Source: Winogradskyella ursingii (GTDB lineage Bacteria > Bacteroidota > Bacteroidia > Flavobacteriales > Flavobacteriaceae). Taken from it: a DNA stretch of 64,000 nt. The notes beneath the pieces are model-generated. The model saw only the letters and a list, made by a program, of their open reading frames with translations, made no database searches and was not told the DNA's origin. A program made the position numbers and the translations under genes. Where the stretch lies: NCBI RefSeq assembly GCF_013403975.1, contig NZ_JABFDH010000001.1, forward strand, positions 558,001 to 622,000. The letters run 5' to 3'. This document shows positions 26,116 through 35,291 of the stretch, in pieces (positions within the stretch are counted from its first letter, which is position 1; each line of letters opens with the position of its first letter).

Positions 26116-27618
26116 ATGGCAGGTCTTAAGCTCAATTATAAAATTATTTTTCATTTTTTCGGACTGCTGCTATTATTCAATGGTGGCTTCATGTTACTTT
26201 CTTCTTTAATAAGTTTAATCTACAAAGATGGAGTAACTCTTGATTTATTTTTAGCTGGAATTGCAGTTCTTATTATCGGTACTTGCACCATGGTGGCTAC
26301 CTTAAAACACCGAAAGGAAATGAATAAGCGCGAAGGTTATATCGTTGTGGCTTTCGGTTGGATAGTGATGTCGCTTTCTGGAACTTTACCCTATTTAGTA
26401 ACAGGTGCTATTCCATCATTTACAGATGCATTTTTTGAAACCATGTCTGGTTACACTACAACTGGAGCCAGTATACTCAATGATATTGAAATAATTCCAA
26501 AAGGGGTATTATTTTGGCGAAGCATTACCCATTGGATTGGTGGTATGGGAATTATTGTATTGGCCATTGCTATTTTACCTTTATTGGGAGTGGGTGGTAT
26601 GCAGCTCTTCGCGGCTGAAGCGCCAGGTCCTGGTGGTGATAAATTGCATCCAAGAATAACGGATACCGCAAAACGTCTTTGGCTCATATATTTTGGCTAT
26701 ACAGCTGCGGAAACTATATTGTTGCAAGTAGCAGGTATGTCTTTTTTCGATGCCGTAAACCATGCATTAAGCACCTTGTCTACAGGTGGTTTTTCTACTA
26801 AAAATGCAAGTCTGGCATATTGGAACGATCAACCTTTAATACAATATATTGTCATATTTTTTATGTTTTTGGCTGGTACAAACTTTGTATTGAGCTATTA
26901 TCTTTTTAAAGGTAAAATTTTGAATATTGTTAAGGATGAAGAGTTTAGACTTTATTTTAAATTTATCATTGGATTTACCATTGTTGCGTCTTTGCTCATA
27001 TACTTTAGGGCAGATGTATCACAGTCTTCTATATTGCACCCAATGGTATTTGGTGAATTAGAAAGTGCTATACGACATGGTCTTTTTCAGGTACTGGCTA
27101 TTGTGACGACGACTGGTTTTGTGAGCGCAGATTATACATTGTGGACACCTTTTCTAACAGTTTTTTTCTTTGGATTAATGTTTCTCGGAGGATCAGCTGG
27201 TAGTACGTCTGGTGGTGTTAAAGTAGTAAGACATCTCATCTTAATTAAAAATGGTTTTTTAGAATTTAAAAGAGCCTTGCATCCCAATGCCATTTTACCG
27301 GTACGCTATAATGGCAAATCTGTTTCAGGTGATATTGTTTTTAATATTCTAGGTTTCTTTATTTTATATATGTTATCCTTTATTATTGGAGCTTTGGTTT
27401 TTTCGACCTTTCAAATAGATTTTGTTTCAGCAGTTGGATTATCTGCATCCAGTTTAGGCAACGTAGGACCAGCACTGGGTGATTTCGGACCAGTTAATAA
27501 TTACGCCGCATTACCACCTTCGGGCAAATGGTGGGCTTCCTTTTTAATGCTAATTGGCCGTTTAGAATTGTTCACAGTTCTTATTTTATTGACTCCATTC
27601 TTTTGGAGAAATCGATAA
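26116..27618 (+). CDS. trkH: Trk system potassium transporter TrkH
   Basis: 500 aa inner-membrane K+ (or K+/Na+) channel subunit with about ten TM segments arranged as four TM-pore-TM repeats. Selectivity-filter segments seen: SGYTTTGAS (about 112), STGGFST (about 222), VTTTGFVS (about 333) and LGNVGPALG (about 452). The conserved SAGSTSGGVK loop near 363 matches the intramembrane gating region of TrkH/KtrB. Forms a complex with TrkA encoded just upstream. Confidence 0.95.
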   Translation: MAGLKLNYKIIFHFFGLLLLFNGGFMLLSSLISLIYKDGVTLDLFLAGIAVLIIGTCTMVATLKHRKEMNKREGYIVVAFGWIVMSLSGTLPYLVTGAIPSFTDAFFETMSGYTTTGASILNDIEIIPKGVLFWRSITHWIGGMGIIVLAIAILPLLGVGGMQLFAAEAPGPGGDKLHPRITDTAKRLWLIYFGYTAAETILLQVAGMSFFDAVNHALSTLSTGGFSTKNASLAYWNDQPLIQYIVIFFMFLAGTNFVLSYYLFKGKILNIVKDEEFRLYFKFIIGFTIVASLLIYFRADVSQSSILHPMVFGELESAIRHGLFQVLAIVTTTGFVSADYTLWTPFLTVFFFGLMFLGGSAGSTSGGVKVVRHLILIKNGFLEFKRALHPNAILPVRYNGKSVSGDIVFNILGFFILYMLSFIIGALVFSTFQIDFVSAVGLSASSLGNVGPALGDFGPVNNYAALPPSGKWWASFLMLIGRLELFTVLILLTPFFWRNR

Positions 27619-27675
27619 TCTGCAATATGTTTTTAATTTAAAACGTTATTTTAGTCAACCCTAAATGCTATTACG

Positions 27676-28245
27676 ATGCAAATAAGTAAGGTTAGTGCTC
27701 TGCTATTTAGCTCTATTTTAATTGTTTTCTTCACATCTTGTGTAAAAGATGTAGATTTTGAACAAGCCGAAAATATTACGTTGACTCCTACAATAGCGTC
27801 AAGTATTCTTTTCTCTAATAGTGAAGCTTCCCGTTTTTCTGATAATGGCATGGAACTAGAGACGGTTACTGACACCGTACCTGATATCACCATACTTAAG
27901 GACCAATTTGTAAACGATAATCTAATTAGAGCCGAGTTGGTGTTTGAAGCTGCCAATACTATAAATAGGACGTTTGGATTACAAGTAGACTTTCTTAATG
28001 AAGATGATGAGTTAGAACATACCTTTTCTTTTTTTGCTAATCCATCTTCCAATGGAAATGAAGTGATTACTAACTATACTGAAATTTTTGAGGATGATAG
28101 TTTAGAAGCACTTAAGTTTACTTCAAAACTAATTATAACTTTGTCTCTACTGCCCAGTAACGATGGTTCAATGTTAAATGAAAACTCGGAAGGTAATATA
28201 GGATTAAAGTCGAAAGGGATATTTTATTTTAATGTAGAACTGTAG
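27676..28245 (+). CDS. Uncharacterised lipoprotein
   Basis: 189 aa. Lipoprotein signal ending FFTSC with Cys at residue 22; then an acidic Asp/Glu-rich globular part with a beta-rich pattern (RAELVFEAANTINRTFGLQV; FLNEDDELEHTF). No family recognised with certainty. One base separates it from the DUF5723-like outer-membrane protein downstream, so the two are co-expressed and may sit together in the outer membrane; that partnership is inference. Compositionally like its neighbours, not obviously acquired. Confidence 0.75.
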   Translation: MQISKVSALLFSSILIVFFTSCVKDVDFEQAENITLTPTIASSILFSNSEASRFSDNGMELETVTDTVPDITILKDQFVNDNLIRAELVFEAANTINRTFGLQVDFLNEDDELEHTFSFFANPSSNGNEVITNYTEIFEDDSLEALKFTSKLIITLSLLPSNDGSMLNENSEGNIGLKSKGIFYFNVEL

Positions 28246-28246
28246 A

Positions 28247-29671
28247 ATGAAGCGTCATACATTATATACGTTGGCGCTATTTTTGGCTTTAACCCTTTCT
28301 TCTTTTTCTCAAAATAAACAACTATTATTTGGGTTTACTGATATTCCGCAATCCGTACTTATCAATCCCAGTACACAATTGGAGAACGACTGGTTCGTTG
28401 GTTTTCCTTTATTATCTCAACTTCATGCTAATGTTGGCTTATCTGGTGTTAGTGCCTTTGATTTGTTTGCTGATGACGGGAAAGATTTTAATTCAAAGCT
28501 GCAAGATGTTGTTTTTAGAATGGAAGCAACAGATTTTTACACCGCAACACAGCAGGTTGAAATTTTCTCAGGAGGATTTTCCAAGGGTAGTTCTTTTGAA
28601 AGAGATAGCTATTTTTCTTTTGGTATCTATTTAGAAAGCGATGTCATAGTTTACCACCCGAAAGACTACTTGGTATTGGCTTATGAAGGTAACGCCAATA
28701 ATATAGGAAGACCATTTGATATTGGAGATTTAAATGTGAGTGCGGAAATGCTTTCGGTATTTCATTTCGGTTTTTCGAAAAAAGTGAATGAAAAATTAAC
28801 CCTTGGAGCTCGAGCAAAAATTTACTCAAGTATTTTTAATGTTAATTCAACTAATAATAGAGGTGTTTTTATCACGGAAGAGGGTGAGAATAATTTGTTA
28901 AAACATACATTTATTTTAGATTTAAATGTCAGTACATCAGGCTTAAAAAGTCTTTTGAATGATGAAAACACTAATGCTACTAACGATACGCAAGAACTGG
29001 TTAAAAGAGTTCTTTTAGGAGGAAATTTAGGTCTTGGGTTAGATGTTGGAATGACATATCAGGTTTCTGATCAAGTACAATTTGAAGCTAGTTTACAGGA
29101 CTTTGGCTTTATTAATCACACCAAAGATCTAGAAACCTATGACATAAAAGGAAATTTTGTTTTTGATGGTATCAATCCTGTTTTTCCAGAAGTAGGTGAT
29201 GGACAAACGGCAGAGGAATATTACGAAGAAATCTCAGAAAATTTTGAAGAGCTTTTTGATACGGAAGCCGAAGCCGAGAAATATACAACTTTGAGACCAA
29301 TAAAATTTAATACGGCTTTACGTTATGCCTTTGGAAAAAACCGTTCTAGAGACTGTAACTGTTTGGCAGATGATGATGGTTACATCAATGCTGTTGGTGT
29401 GCAGTTATATGCTATTAATAGACCAAAAGCACCACAAATGGCTTTGACTGCTTTTTATTACAGAAGAATTTTAAGAGGCTTAAGAGCAAAGGTGACTTAC
29501 ACTATGGATAGTTTTTCGTATACCAATGTTGGGTTAGGTATGTCTGCACATTTGGGACCATTAAATTTCTACATTTTAGCAGACAATCTTTTAGAATATC
29601 AAAATTTAGCAAAAGCGCAAAGTGCATCTTTGCAATTGGGACTCAATTTGGTCTTTGGAAGAGGTCAATAA
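28247..29671 (+). CDS. DUF5723-like outer-membrane beta-barrel protein
   Basis: 474 aa with a Sec signal peptide (about 1-22, ending SSFS). The body alternates short amphipathic strands (FHFGFSKKVNEKLTLGARAK; LGGNLGLGLDVGMTYQVSD) and ends LQLGLNLVFGRGQ, the pattern of a PorV/FadL-like barrel of the Bacteroidetes DUF5723 type. FNPSTQLE-like opening, here INPSTQLENDW, is typical. Function of the family is unknown. Co-transcribed with the lipoprotein gene upstream (one-base gap). Confidence 0.8.
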   Translation: MKRHTLYTLALFLALTLSSFSQNKQLLFGFTDIPQSVLINPSTQLENDWFVGFPLLSQLHANVGLSGVSAFDLFADDGKDFNSKLQDVVFRMEATDFYTATQQVEIFSGGFSKGSSFERDSYFSFGIYLESDVIVYHPKDYLVLAYEGNANNIGRPFDIGDLNVSAEMLSVFHFGFSKKVNEKLTLGARAKIYSSIFNVNSTNNRGVFITEEGENNLLKHTFILDLNVSTSGLKSLLNDENTNATNDTQELVKRVLLGGNLGLGLDVGMTYQVSDQVQFEASLQDFGFINHTKDLETYDIKGNFVFDGINPVFPEVGDGQTAEEYYEEISENFEELFDTEAEAEKYTTLRPIKFNTALRYAFGKNRSRDCNCLADDDGYINAVGVQLYAINRPKAPQMALTAFYYRRILRGLRAKVTYTMDSFSYTNVGLGMSAHLGPLNFYILADNLLEYQNLAKAQSASLQLGLNLVFGRGQ

Positions 29672-29840
29672 TTAAATAATTTCACTTTTTTTTCAATTTT
29701 TCTAATTGATAGCTAGCCTATAATTCTACTAGTGTTTTTTGATTTAATAAGTTTTCATCCTTTGCTATTGTTGGGACGAGGGTTGTAACAATTGTTTGAT
29801 ATAAGCGTCATATCTATGTAACCAATTAAATTTATCAATC

Positions 29841-30089
29841 ATGGAATTAGTAATCAATCAAAAATTAAAAAATGTATCAGAACCCATTGAGGTATTTCAT
29901 TCTAAACACGAAGGAATCTTACATTCTCACTACAAATCTGTAGTTAACAAGAATTTTAATGCAACCGATTCAAAGTCTGTATTCGGAATTAGACAACGAC
30001 TTAAGGCTTCGCAGTTAAGTAAAATAGATCATACCGCTGCAATTTTAAAACTTTCCGTTTTTGCTTTGCTTTTAATAGTGTTGTTTTGA
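29841..30089 (+). CDS. Small tail-anchored-like membrane protein, unknown
   Basis: 82 aa. Residues 1-60 are polar and His/Lys/Ser-rich; residues 65-82 form a single C-terminal hydrophobic helix (AILKLSVFALLLIVLF) with no lumenal tail, a tail-anchor layout. I recognise no family. The ATG at 29841 is preceded by an A/T-rich leader and followed by a hairpin terminator at 30180. Stand-alone gene between an outer-membrane protein and an aminotransferase. Real coding is likely from composition but not proven. Confidence 0.6.
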   Translation: MELVINQKLKNVSEPIEVFHSKHEGILHSHYKSVVNKNFNATDSKSVFGIRQRLKASQLSKIDHTAAILKLSVFALLLIVLF

Positions 30090-30179
30090 TAAAACAGAAT
30101 AGAATACTTAATTTAAAGATTTTCTTTTATTTATAGTTGCTACAGCTATATTATTGTAGTTAATCTTTTAGTATAACAA

Positions 30180-30213
30180 AAGACCTTTCAAAATATTGAA
30201 TTTGAAAGGTCTT
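30180..30213. terminator. Bidirectional terminator between small membrane protein and aminotransferase
   Basis: 13-bp perfect stem (30180-30192 with 30201-30213, AAGACCTTTCAAA), 8-base loop, T-rich flank on both strands. Serves the plus-strand small gene and the minus-strand aminotransferase/desaturase transcript. Confidence 0.8.
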
Positions 30214-30237
30214 AATTTTAAATATCTAAATATAAAA

Positions 30238-31422
30238 CTAGCTTAAAGCAATTTTTATTCGCTTTATGGCTTCGATAATATTGTCTTGTGAAGCAGCATA
30301 AGAAAGTCTAATACATTCTGGATTGCCAAAAGCTTCACCAGTTACCGTAGCAACAAGTGCTTCTTCCAGAAGAAGAAGAGAAAAGTCTGTGGCGTTATTA
30401 ATTTTTTTACCTTTTATCGTCTTACCAAAATAAGAAGCCACATTTGGGAATACATAAAAAGCACCTTCTGGCTCATTGGTTTTAATACCATCGATTTCAT
30501 TTAATAGACCCAAAATAAGTTGACGTCGTTCTTTAAACTCATCAACCATAAACTTTATTTTGTCAGGCGAAGCTTCTAAAGCAGTAATAACTGCACGTTG
30601 TGCAATACAATTAGCGCCACTAGTAACTTGACCCTGCATTTTGTTACAGGCTCTCGCAATCCAATCTGGCGCACCAATATAACCGATTCTCCAACCTGTC
30701 ATAGCAAATGCCTTGGATACTCCGTTTACCGTCACTGTTCTGTTAAACATATCTTCAAATTCTGCCATACTAAAATGACCACCCTTAAAGTTAATATGCT
30801 CGTAAATTTCATCTGAAACCACGTATATATTAGGATGCTTTTTCAATACGTCTGCCAAAGCTCTTAATTCTTCTCTGCTGTAAACAGAGCCACTTGGGTT
30901 ACAGGGAGAACTGTACCAAATCATTTTGGTCTTTGGTGTAATGGCAGCTTCAAGTTGATCGGCTGTCATTTTAAAATCATTTTCAATCGATGTTTGCACC
31001 TCAACTGGTACGCCACCATTTAATTTAACTATATCATTGTAGCTTACCCAATATGGACAAGGAAGTATTACCTCATCTCCATCATTTAGCATTACAGATG
31101 CCACATTATATAAAGATTGCTTTGCGCCTGTAGAAACAACAATTTGAGATGGTGAATAATTTAAATTATTATCGCGTTTAAACTTGGTAATAATGGCTTG
31201 TTTAAGCTCCACATAACCATCAACAGGTGAGTAGCTGTTGTAATTTTGGTTAATGGCTTCAATAGCTGCATCTTTAATAAAGTCTGGTGTGTTAAAATCA
31301 GGTTCTCCTAAACTTAGCCCAATAATATCTTTTCCTTCGGCACGTAATTCTCTGGCTTTTGCTGCCATCGCTAAGGTAGCTGATGTTGATAGGTTGTTAA
31401 TTCTATCGGAAAGTTGGTTCAT
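30238..31422 (-). CDS. Class I/II PLP aminotransferase (aspartate aminotransferase type)
   Basis: 394 aa from the ATG at 31422 (MNQLSDRINNLSTS). A start 45 bases upstream would run into the desaturase gene and adds residues foreign to the family. Fold-type I enzyme: IIGLSLGEPDFNTPDFI, STGAKQSLYNV, WYSSPCNPSG, YVVSDEIYEHI and the PLP lysine in NGVSKAFAMTGWRIGY, then CIRLSYA with the carboxylate-binding Arg. This is the AspC/subgroup I-gamma type that typically uses aspartate (or prephenate). Substrate is inferred from family only. 19 bases after the desaturase stop codon, so probably in the same transcript. Confidence 0.93.
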   Translation of the reverse strand: MNQLSDRINNLSTSATLAMAAKARELRAEGKDIIGLSLGEPDFNTPDFIKDAAIEAINQNYNSYSPVDGYVELKQAIITKFKRDNNLNYSPSQIVVSTGAKQSLYNVASVMLNDGDEVILPCPYWVSYNDIVKLNGGVPVEVQTSIENDFKMTADQLEAAITPKTKMIWYSSPCNPSGSVYSREELRALADVLKKHPNIYVVSDEIYEHINFKGGHFSMAEFEDMFNRTVTVNGVSKAFAMTGWRIGYIGAPDWIARACNKMQGQVTSGANCIAQRAVITALEASPDKIKFMVDEFKERRQLILGLLNEIDGIKTNEPEGAFYVFPNVASYFGKTIKGKKINNATDFSLLLLEEALVATVTGEAFGNPECIRLSYAASQDNIIEAIKRIKIALS

Positions 31423-31441
31423 GAATAAGTAATATTGAAAA

Positions 31442-32542
31442 TTATGCTTGTAACGCTGGTCTTGCACCCATTTCCTTTAGGAATTTGAAGTGCGCAGCAA
31501 TAGCTTTTCTTGTCGTTTCGTATTCTTTATATGGTAAATTAAATTCCTTGGCTGTATCCTTCACAATCTTAGCAATTTTTCCATAATGGATATGGCTTAT
31601 GTGTGGAAAAATATGATGCTCTACTTGATGATTCAATCCACCTGTATACCAATTGATAAACCAGCTTTTAGCTCCGAAATTTACTGTTGTTTTAAGTTGG
31701 TGAATGGCCCAAGTATTTTTCATGGTACCATCCTTTTCTGGCATAGGCATTTCAGCTTCGTCCATCACGTGTGCGAGTTGAAATACAACACTTAAAATTA
31801 AACCAGCTACATAATGCATAATCAAAAACCCAATCAAAACTTTATACCAAGCTATGTCGGTCAATAATATGGGAAGTACTATCCACATAGCAATATAAAT
31901 GATTTTTGAAATGACTAATTTACTCCAATTCACAACGGGATTAGGTAATTTACCATAAGATAATTTACGTTTCATATAACGTCTCATTTGTTGAAAATCA
32001 GTCGTAATCGCCCAATTGATAGTTAACAATCCGTATAATAATATCGAGTAATAATGTTGAAATCTATGGTGATTATGCCAATCGGCATGTTTTGAAAATC
32101 GTAAAATTCTACCAGCTTCCAAATCTTCGTCATGTCCATGAATATTGGTGTAGGTATGGTGTAAAACGTTGTGCTGTACTTTCCAATTATAGACATTTCC
32201 GGCTAAAATATAGATGCTACTACCCATTAAACGGTTCACCCATTCTTTATTGGAAAATGATCCATGATTGCCATCGTGCATCACATTCATGCCAACACCG
32301 GCCATACCAACACCCATTACGATAGTCAATAAAATTTGAGCCCAAGTAGGTATATTTAGTGTAAGCAATAAAAAGTATGGAGTCAGAAACATTGCAAACA
32401 TTACAATGGTTTTAACCCAGAGCTGCCAGTTACCGGTTCTTTTGATGTTATTTTCTTTAAAATAAGAATTAACGCGTTTGTTTAACGTCCTAAAAAATTT
32501 TGCAGAGTCCGTTCTAGAAAAGGATAAGGTCTGTTGTGCCAT
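31442..32542 (-). CDS. Membrane fatty acid desaturase (acyl-lipid/front-end type)
   Basis: 366 aa with four to six TM segments and the three histidine boxes of di-iron desaturases: HDGNH (about 88), HNVLHH (about 125), and HQVEHH followed by IFPHI near residue 305. The QxxHH third box marks the linoleoyl-CoA / delta-6-like front-end group; there is no N-terminal cytochrome b5 domain. It would introduce a double bond into membrane acyl chains using an external electron donor. A TATCTTTG promoter box lies 53 bases upstream at 32595-32602. Regiospecificity cannot be read from the sequence. Confidence 0.9.
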   Translation of the reverse strand: MAQQTLSFSRTDSAKFFRTLNKRVNSYFKENNIKRTGNWQLWVKTIVMFAMFLTPYFLLLTLNIPTWAQILLTIVMGVGMAGVGMNVMHDGNHGSFSNKEWVNRLMGSSIYILAGNVYNWKVQHNVLHHTYTNIHGHDEDLEAGRILRFSKHADWHNHHRFQHYYSILLYGLLTINWAITTDFQQMRRYMKRKLSYGKLPNPVVNWSKLVISKIIYIAMWIVLPILLTDIAWYKVLIGFLIMHYVAGLILSVVFQLAHVMDEAEMPMPEKDGTMKNTWAIHQLKTTVNFGAKSWFINWYTGGLNHQVEHHIFPHISHIHYGKIAKIVKDTAKEFNLPYKEYETTRKAIAAHFKFLKEMGARPALQA

Positions 32543-32594
32543 ATGTTCAATTTTTAGGTTATAACGAAATTAATTTAAAAACATTATAACTGCG

Positions 32595-32602
32595 CAAAGA
32601 TA
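32595..32602 (-). promoter_or_regulatory. -7 promoter box of the desaturase
   Basis: Minus strand TATCTTTG followed by C, matching TAnnTTTG. It is back-to-back with the rsmG box 60 bases away. Confidence 0.5.
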
Positions 32603-32661
32603 GTCAATATATAAATCGCATGACTAGTCGTTAACAGTTTAAATTTAATCACTAAAATAAG

Positions 32662-32669
32662 TACTTTTG
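32662..32669 (+). promoter_or_regulatory. -7 promoter box of rsmG
   Basis: TACTTTTG followed by C, 16 bases before the rsmG ATG. A TTTA at the -33 position is a weak match. Confidence 0.5.
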
Positions 32670-32685
32670 CCGAAACAAAAATATA

Positions 32686-33312
32686 ATGGAACTTATCTTA
32701 AAATATTTCCCGAATTTATCTGAAAAACAAATCGAACAATTTGAGGCTTTGGAAGGTCTTTATAAAGATTGGAACAGTAAGATAAACGTGGTGTCCCGTA
32801 AGGATATTGACGAGCTATATTTGAAGCATATATTGCATTCTCTAGGGATTGCAAGAGTAATTGAATTTGCTGATAACTCGTCTATCTTGGATGTAGGAAC
32901 TGGAGGTGGATTTCCAGGGGTTCCTTTAGCAATATTATTTCCGAATTGTCATTTTCATTTGGTAGATAGTATCAATAAAAAACTTAAGGTAATTGAAGCT
33001 GTTTGCGAATCCATCGAATTATCTAACGTGAAAACCACACATAGTAGAGTAGAAGCTATCGATGATACTTATGATTTTATTGTGAGTAGAGCTGTAACAG
33101 CAATGCCAGAATTTACAAAATGGGTAAAGGGGAAAATCGCAAAAAAGCAACAGAATGAAATGAAGAACGGTATTCTTTATTTAAAAGGTGGTGACTTAAC
33201 GGAAGAGTTGAAAAAATATACCAATGTAAAAGCTTATCTACTGTCAGATTATTTTGACGAAGAATTTTTTGAAACTAAAAAAGTGATCTATTTGCCGTTG
33301 AAATATAAATAA
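32686..33312 (+). CDS. rsmG: 16S rRNA (guanine-527-N7)-methyltransferase RsmG
   Basis: 208 aa SAM-dependent methyltransferase. Seen: NVVSRKDIDELYLKHILHS (split family motif, about 37-54), ILDVGTGGGFPGVPLAILFP (SAM-binding, about 68-87), VDSINKKLKVIEAV, and FIVSRAVTAMPEF. The family methylates G527 of 16S rRNA in the 530 loop; loss gives low-level streptomycin resistance in other bacteria. Stand-alone gene with its own promoter box, convergent with pruA. Confidence 0.96.
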   Translation: MELILKYFPNLSEKQIEQFEALEGLYKDWNSKINVVSRKDIDELYLKHILHSLGIARVIEFADNSSILDVGTGGGFPGVPLAILFPNCHFHLVDSINKKLKVIEAVCESIELSNVKTTHSRVEAIDDTYDFIVSRAVTAMPEFTKWVKGKIAKKQQNEMKNGILYLKGGDLTEELKKYTNVKAYLLSDYFDEEFFETKKVIYLPLKYK

Positions 33313-33403
33313 GACCCTCCGTACATTAAATTTTATTTTGAGGTGTCAATTCGAATAATTTTGAGGCACAAAAAATTGTATAGAGAACTTTTATTATCAT
33401 CTA

Positions 33404-33441
33404 AAAAAAATCCTTAAAACAATTAAGTCTTAAGGATTTTT
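33404..33441. terminator. Terminator between rsmG and pruA
   Basis: 11-bp stem (AAAATCCTTAA at 33407-33417 with TTAAGGATTTT at 33430-33440), A/T tracts on both sides so it can act in both directions. 20 bases after the pruA stop codon on the minus strand. Confidence 0.75.
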
Positions 33442-33460
33442 AATGATTTATTTTGAGAAA

Positions 33461-35089
33461 TTATTCTCCTAAAAACGGATATCTGTAATCAGTTGGTGTT
33501 ACGAAGGTTTCTTTAATTAGTCTTGGAGACACCCAACGCAATAAGTTTTGAGCACTTCCTGCTTTGTCATTTGTTCCAGACGCTCTTGCTCCACCAAATG
33601 GTTGCTGACCTACGACTGCACCAGTAGGCTTGTCGTTGATATAAAAGTTTCCTGCTGAATTCTGAAGTGCTTTCGTCGCTTCTTGAATCGCGTATCTATC
33701 GGTTGATAAAATTGCTCCTGTAAGCGCGTATTCGCTAGTTCCATCAACAACTTTCAGCGTTTCAGAAAACTTATCATCTTCATAAACGTAAATTGTAATT
33801 ACCGGACCGAATAATTCTGTGCACATCGTTGTATATTTTGGATCCGATGTTACTATTACCGTTGGTTCAACAAAATAACCTTTGGATTTGTCGTAATTTC
33901 CACCAGCAATAATTTCGGCGTTGCTGTCTGATTTTGCACCATCAATATATTTGGCCAATTTATCAAAGGAACCTTCGTGAATTACAGCTGTAACAAAATT
34001 ACCCAAATCTTCTGGAGACCCCATTTTAAAAGATTTTAAATCCTCTAAAAGATAATCTTTCACGTCTGACCAAATTCCTTTTGGAATATAGGCTCTTGAA
34101 GCAGCACTACATTTTTGACCTTGAAACTCAAATGCTCCACGTGCAATTGCAGTAGCAACTTGCTTAGCATTTGCTGTTTTATGAGCAACGATAAAATCCT
34201 TTCCCCCTGTTTCACCAACAATTCTAGGATAGGTTTTATAGTTGTGAATGTTGTTTCCTATTTGCTTCCACAATTCTTTAAATACATCTGTAGAACCTGT
34301 AAAGTGCAATCCTGAAAAGTCTGGACTTGCCAAAACAGTATCTGTAATCATTTTTGGGTCGCCAAAAACAACATTGATGACACCATCAGGTACTCCAGCT
34401 TCTTTAAAAATGTCCATAATTACTTTTGCAGAAAATACTTGGCTGTCACTCGGCTTCCAAACCACAACATTACCCATCAATGCCATACAAGCTGGCAGAT
34501 TTCCTGCAATAGCTGTAAAGTTAAACGGTGTCACAGCATAAGTAAAGCCTTCAAGCGGTCTATACTCAACACGGTTCCATGCATCACTTGTGCTTTCTGG
34601 CTGTTCCATATAGATATCAGTCATAAACTGAACATTAAAACGTAAGAAATCAATAAGTTCACAAGCGGCATCGATTTCAGCCTGGTGTACAGTTTTAGAC
34701 TGGGCAATCATGGTTGCTGCATTAATTTTTGCTCTGTATGGTCCAGCAATAAGTTCGGCAGCTTTTAAGAAAATACCTGCACGTTGTTCCCACGGTAATT
34801 GAGACCATTCTTTACGTGCTTCTAAAGCTGTAGAAATAGCGTCTTCAACATGTTGTTTTTCGGCCAAATGGTACTCTCCAACAATATGCTTATGGTCATG
34901 TGGAGGTGACATAGTTCTAGTATTTCCAGTTTTTATATCTTTTCCATTGATGTATAATGGCACTTCAACTTTACTGTTAAACATATTCTTATATGCCTCT
35001 AAAACGGCTTCGCGTTCAGGACTACCTGGTGCATATGTTTTAACGGGTTCGTTGACTGCTAACGGTACATTAAAGAATCCTTTTCCCAT
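33461..35089 (-). CDS. pruA: L-glutamate gamma-semialdehyde dehydrogenase (P5C dehydrogenase)
   Basis: 542 aa NAD-dependent aldehyde dehydrogenase of proline catabolism, oxidising P5C/glutamate semialdehyde to glutamate. Seen: AVTPFNFTAIAGNLP (about 180), VWKPSD, HFTGSTDVF (NAD loop), GETGGKDF (catalytic Glu region, about 290), GQKCSAASRAYIP with the nucleophilic Cys (about 324), ELFGPV, and GGARASGTNDKAG. Monofunctional eukaryote-like PruA without a proline dehydrogenase domain; putA/prodh is not in the window. The leader carries two hairpins at 35108-35168. Confidence 0.96.
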   Translation of the reverse strand: MGKGFFNVPLAVNEPVKTYAPGSPEREAVLEAYKNMFNSKVEVPLYINGKDIKTGNTRTMSPPHDHKHIVGEYHLAEKQHVEDAISTALEARKEWSQLPWEQRAGIFLKAAELIAGPYRAKINAATMIAQSKTVHQAEIDAACELIDFLRFNVQFMTDIYMEQPESTSDAWNRVEYRPLEGFTYAVTPFNFTAIAGNLPACMALMGNVVVWKPSDSQVFSAKVIMDIFKEAGVPDGVINVVFGDPKMITDTVLASPDFSGLHFTGSTDVFKELWKQIGNNIHNYKTYPRIVGETGGKDFIVAHKTANAKQVATAIARGAFEFQGQKCSAASRAYIPKGIWSDVKDYLLEDLKSFKMGSPEDLGNFVTAVIHEGSFDKLAKYIDGAKSDSNAEIIAGGNYDKSKGYFVEPTVIVTSDPKYTTMCTELFGPVITIYVYEDDKFSETLKVVDGTSEYALTGAILSTDRYAIQEATKALQNSAGNFYINDKPTGAVVGQQPFGGARASGTNDKAGSAQNLLRWVSPRLIKETFVTPTDYRYPFLGE

Positions 35090-35107
35090 TGATAAAAATT
35101 TTTTTTC

Positions 35108-35168
35108 ATTCCCGAGAAATCGGGAATCTGATTTATGTTGTTTTTTGAGATTCTCACTTTTGTGAGAA
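35108..35168. repeat. Two palindromic hairpins upstream of pruA
   Basis: ATTCCCGA-GAAA-TCGGGAAT (35108-35127) and TTCTCAC-TTTT-GTGAGAA (35151-35168), both perfect with 4-base loops, in a T-rich context. They look like decayed intergenic palindromes and begin 18 bases before the pruA start codon. Confidence 0.6.
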
Positions 35169-35291
35169 CGAAATTTTGAAAGTGCAAAGGTATGGTTTTT
35201 AAGGTAAAATCCTAAGTTGAAACGTTATAGTTCTGTGAAGATAAGCGTGATTATTTTTGTATGTTGCAGACTGAAATTTTAGAATTAATAA

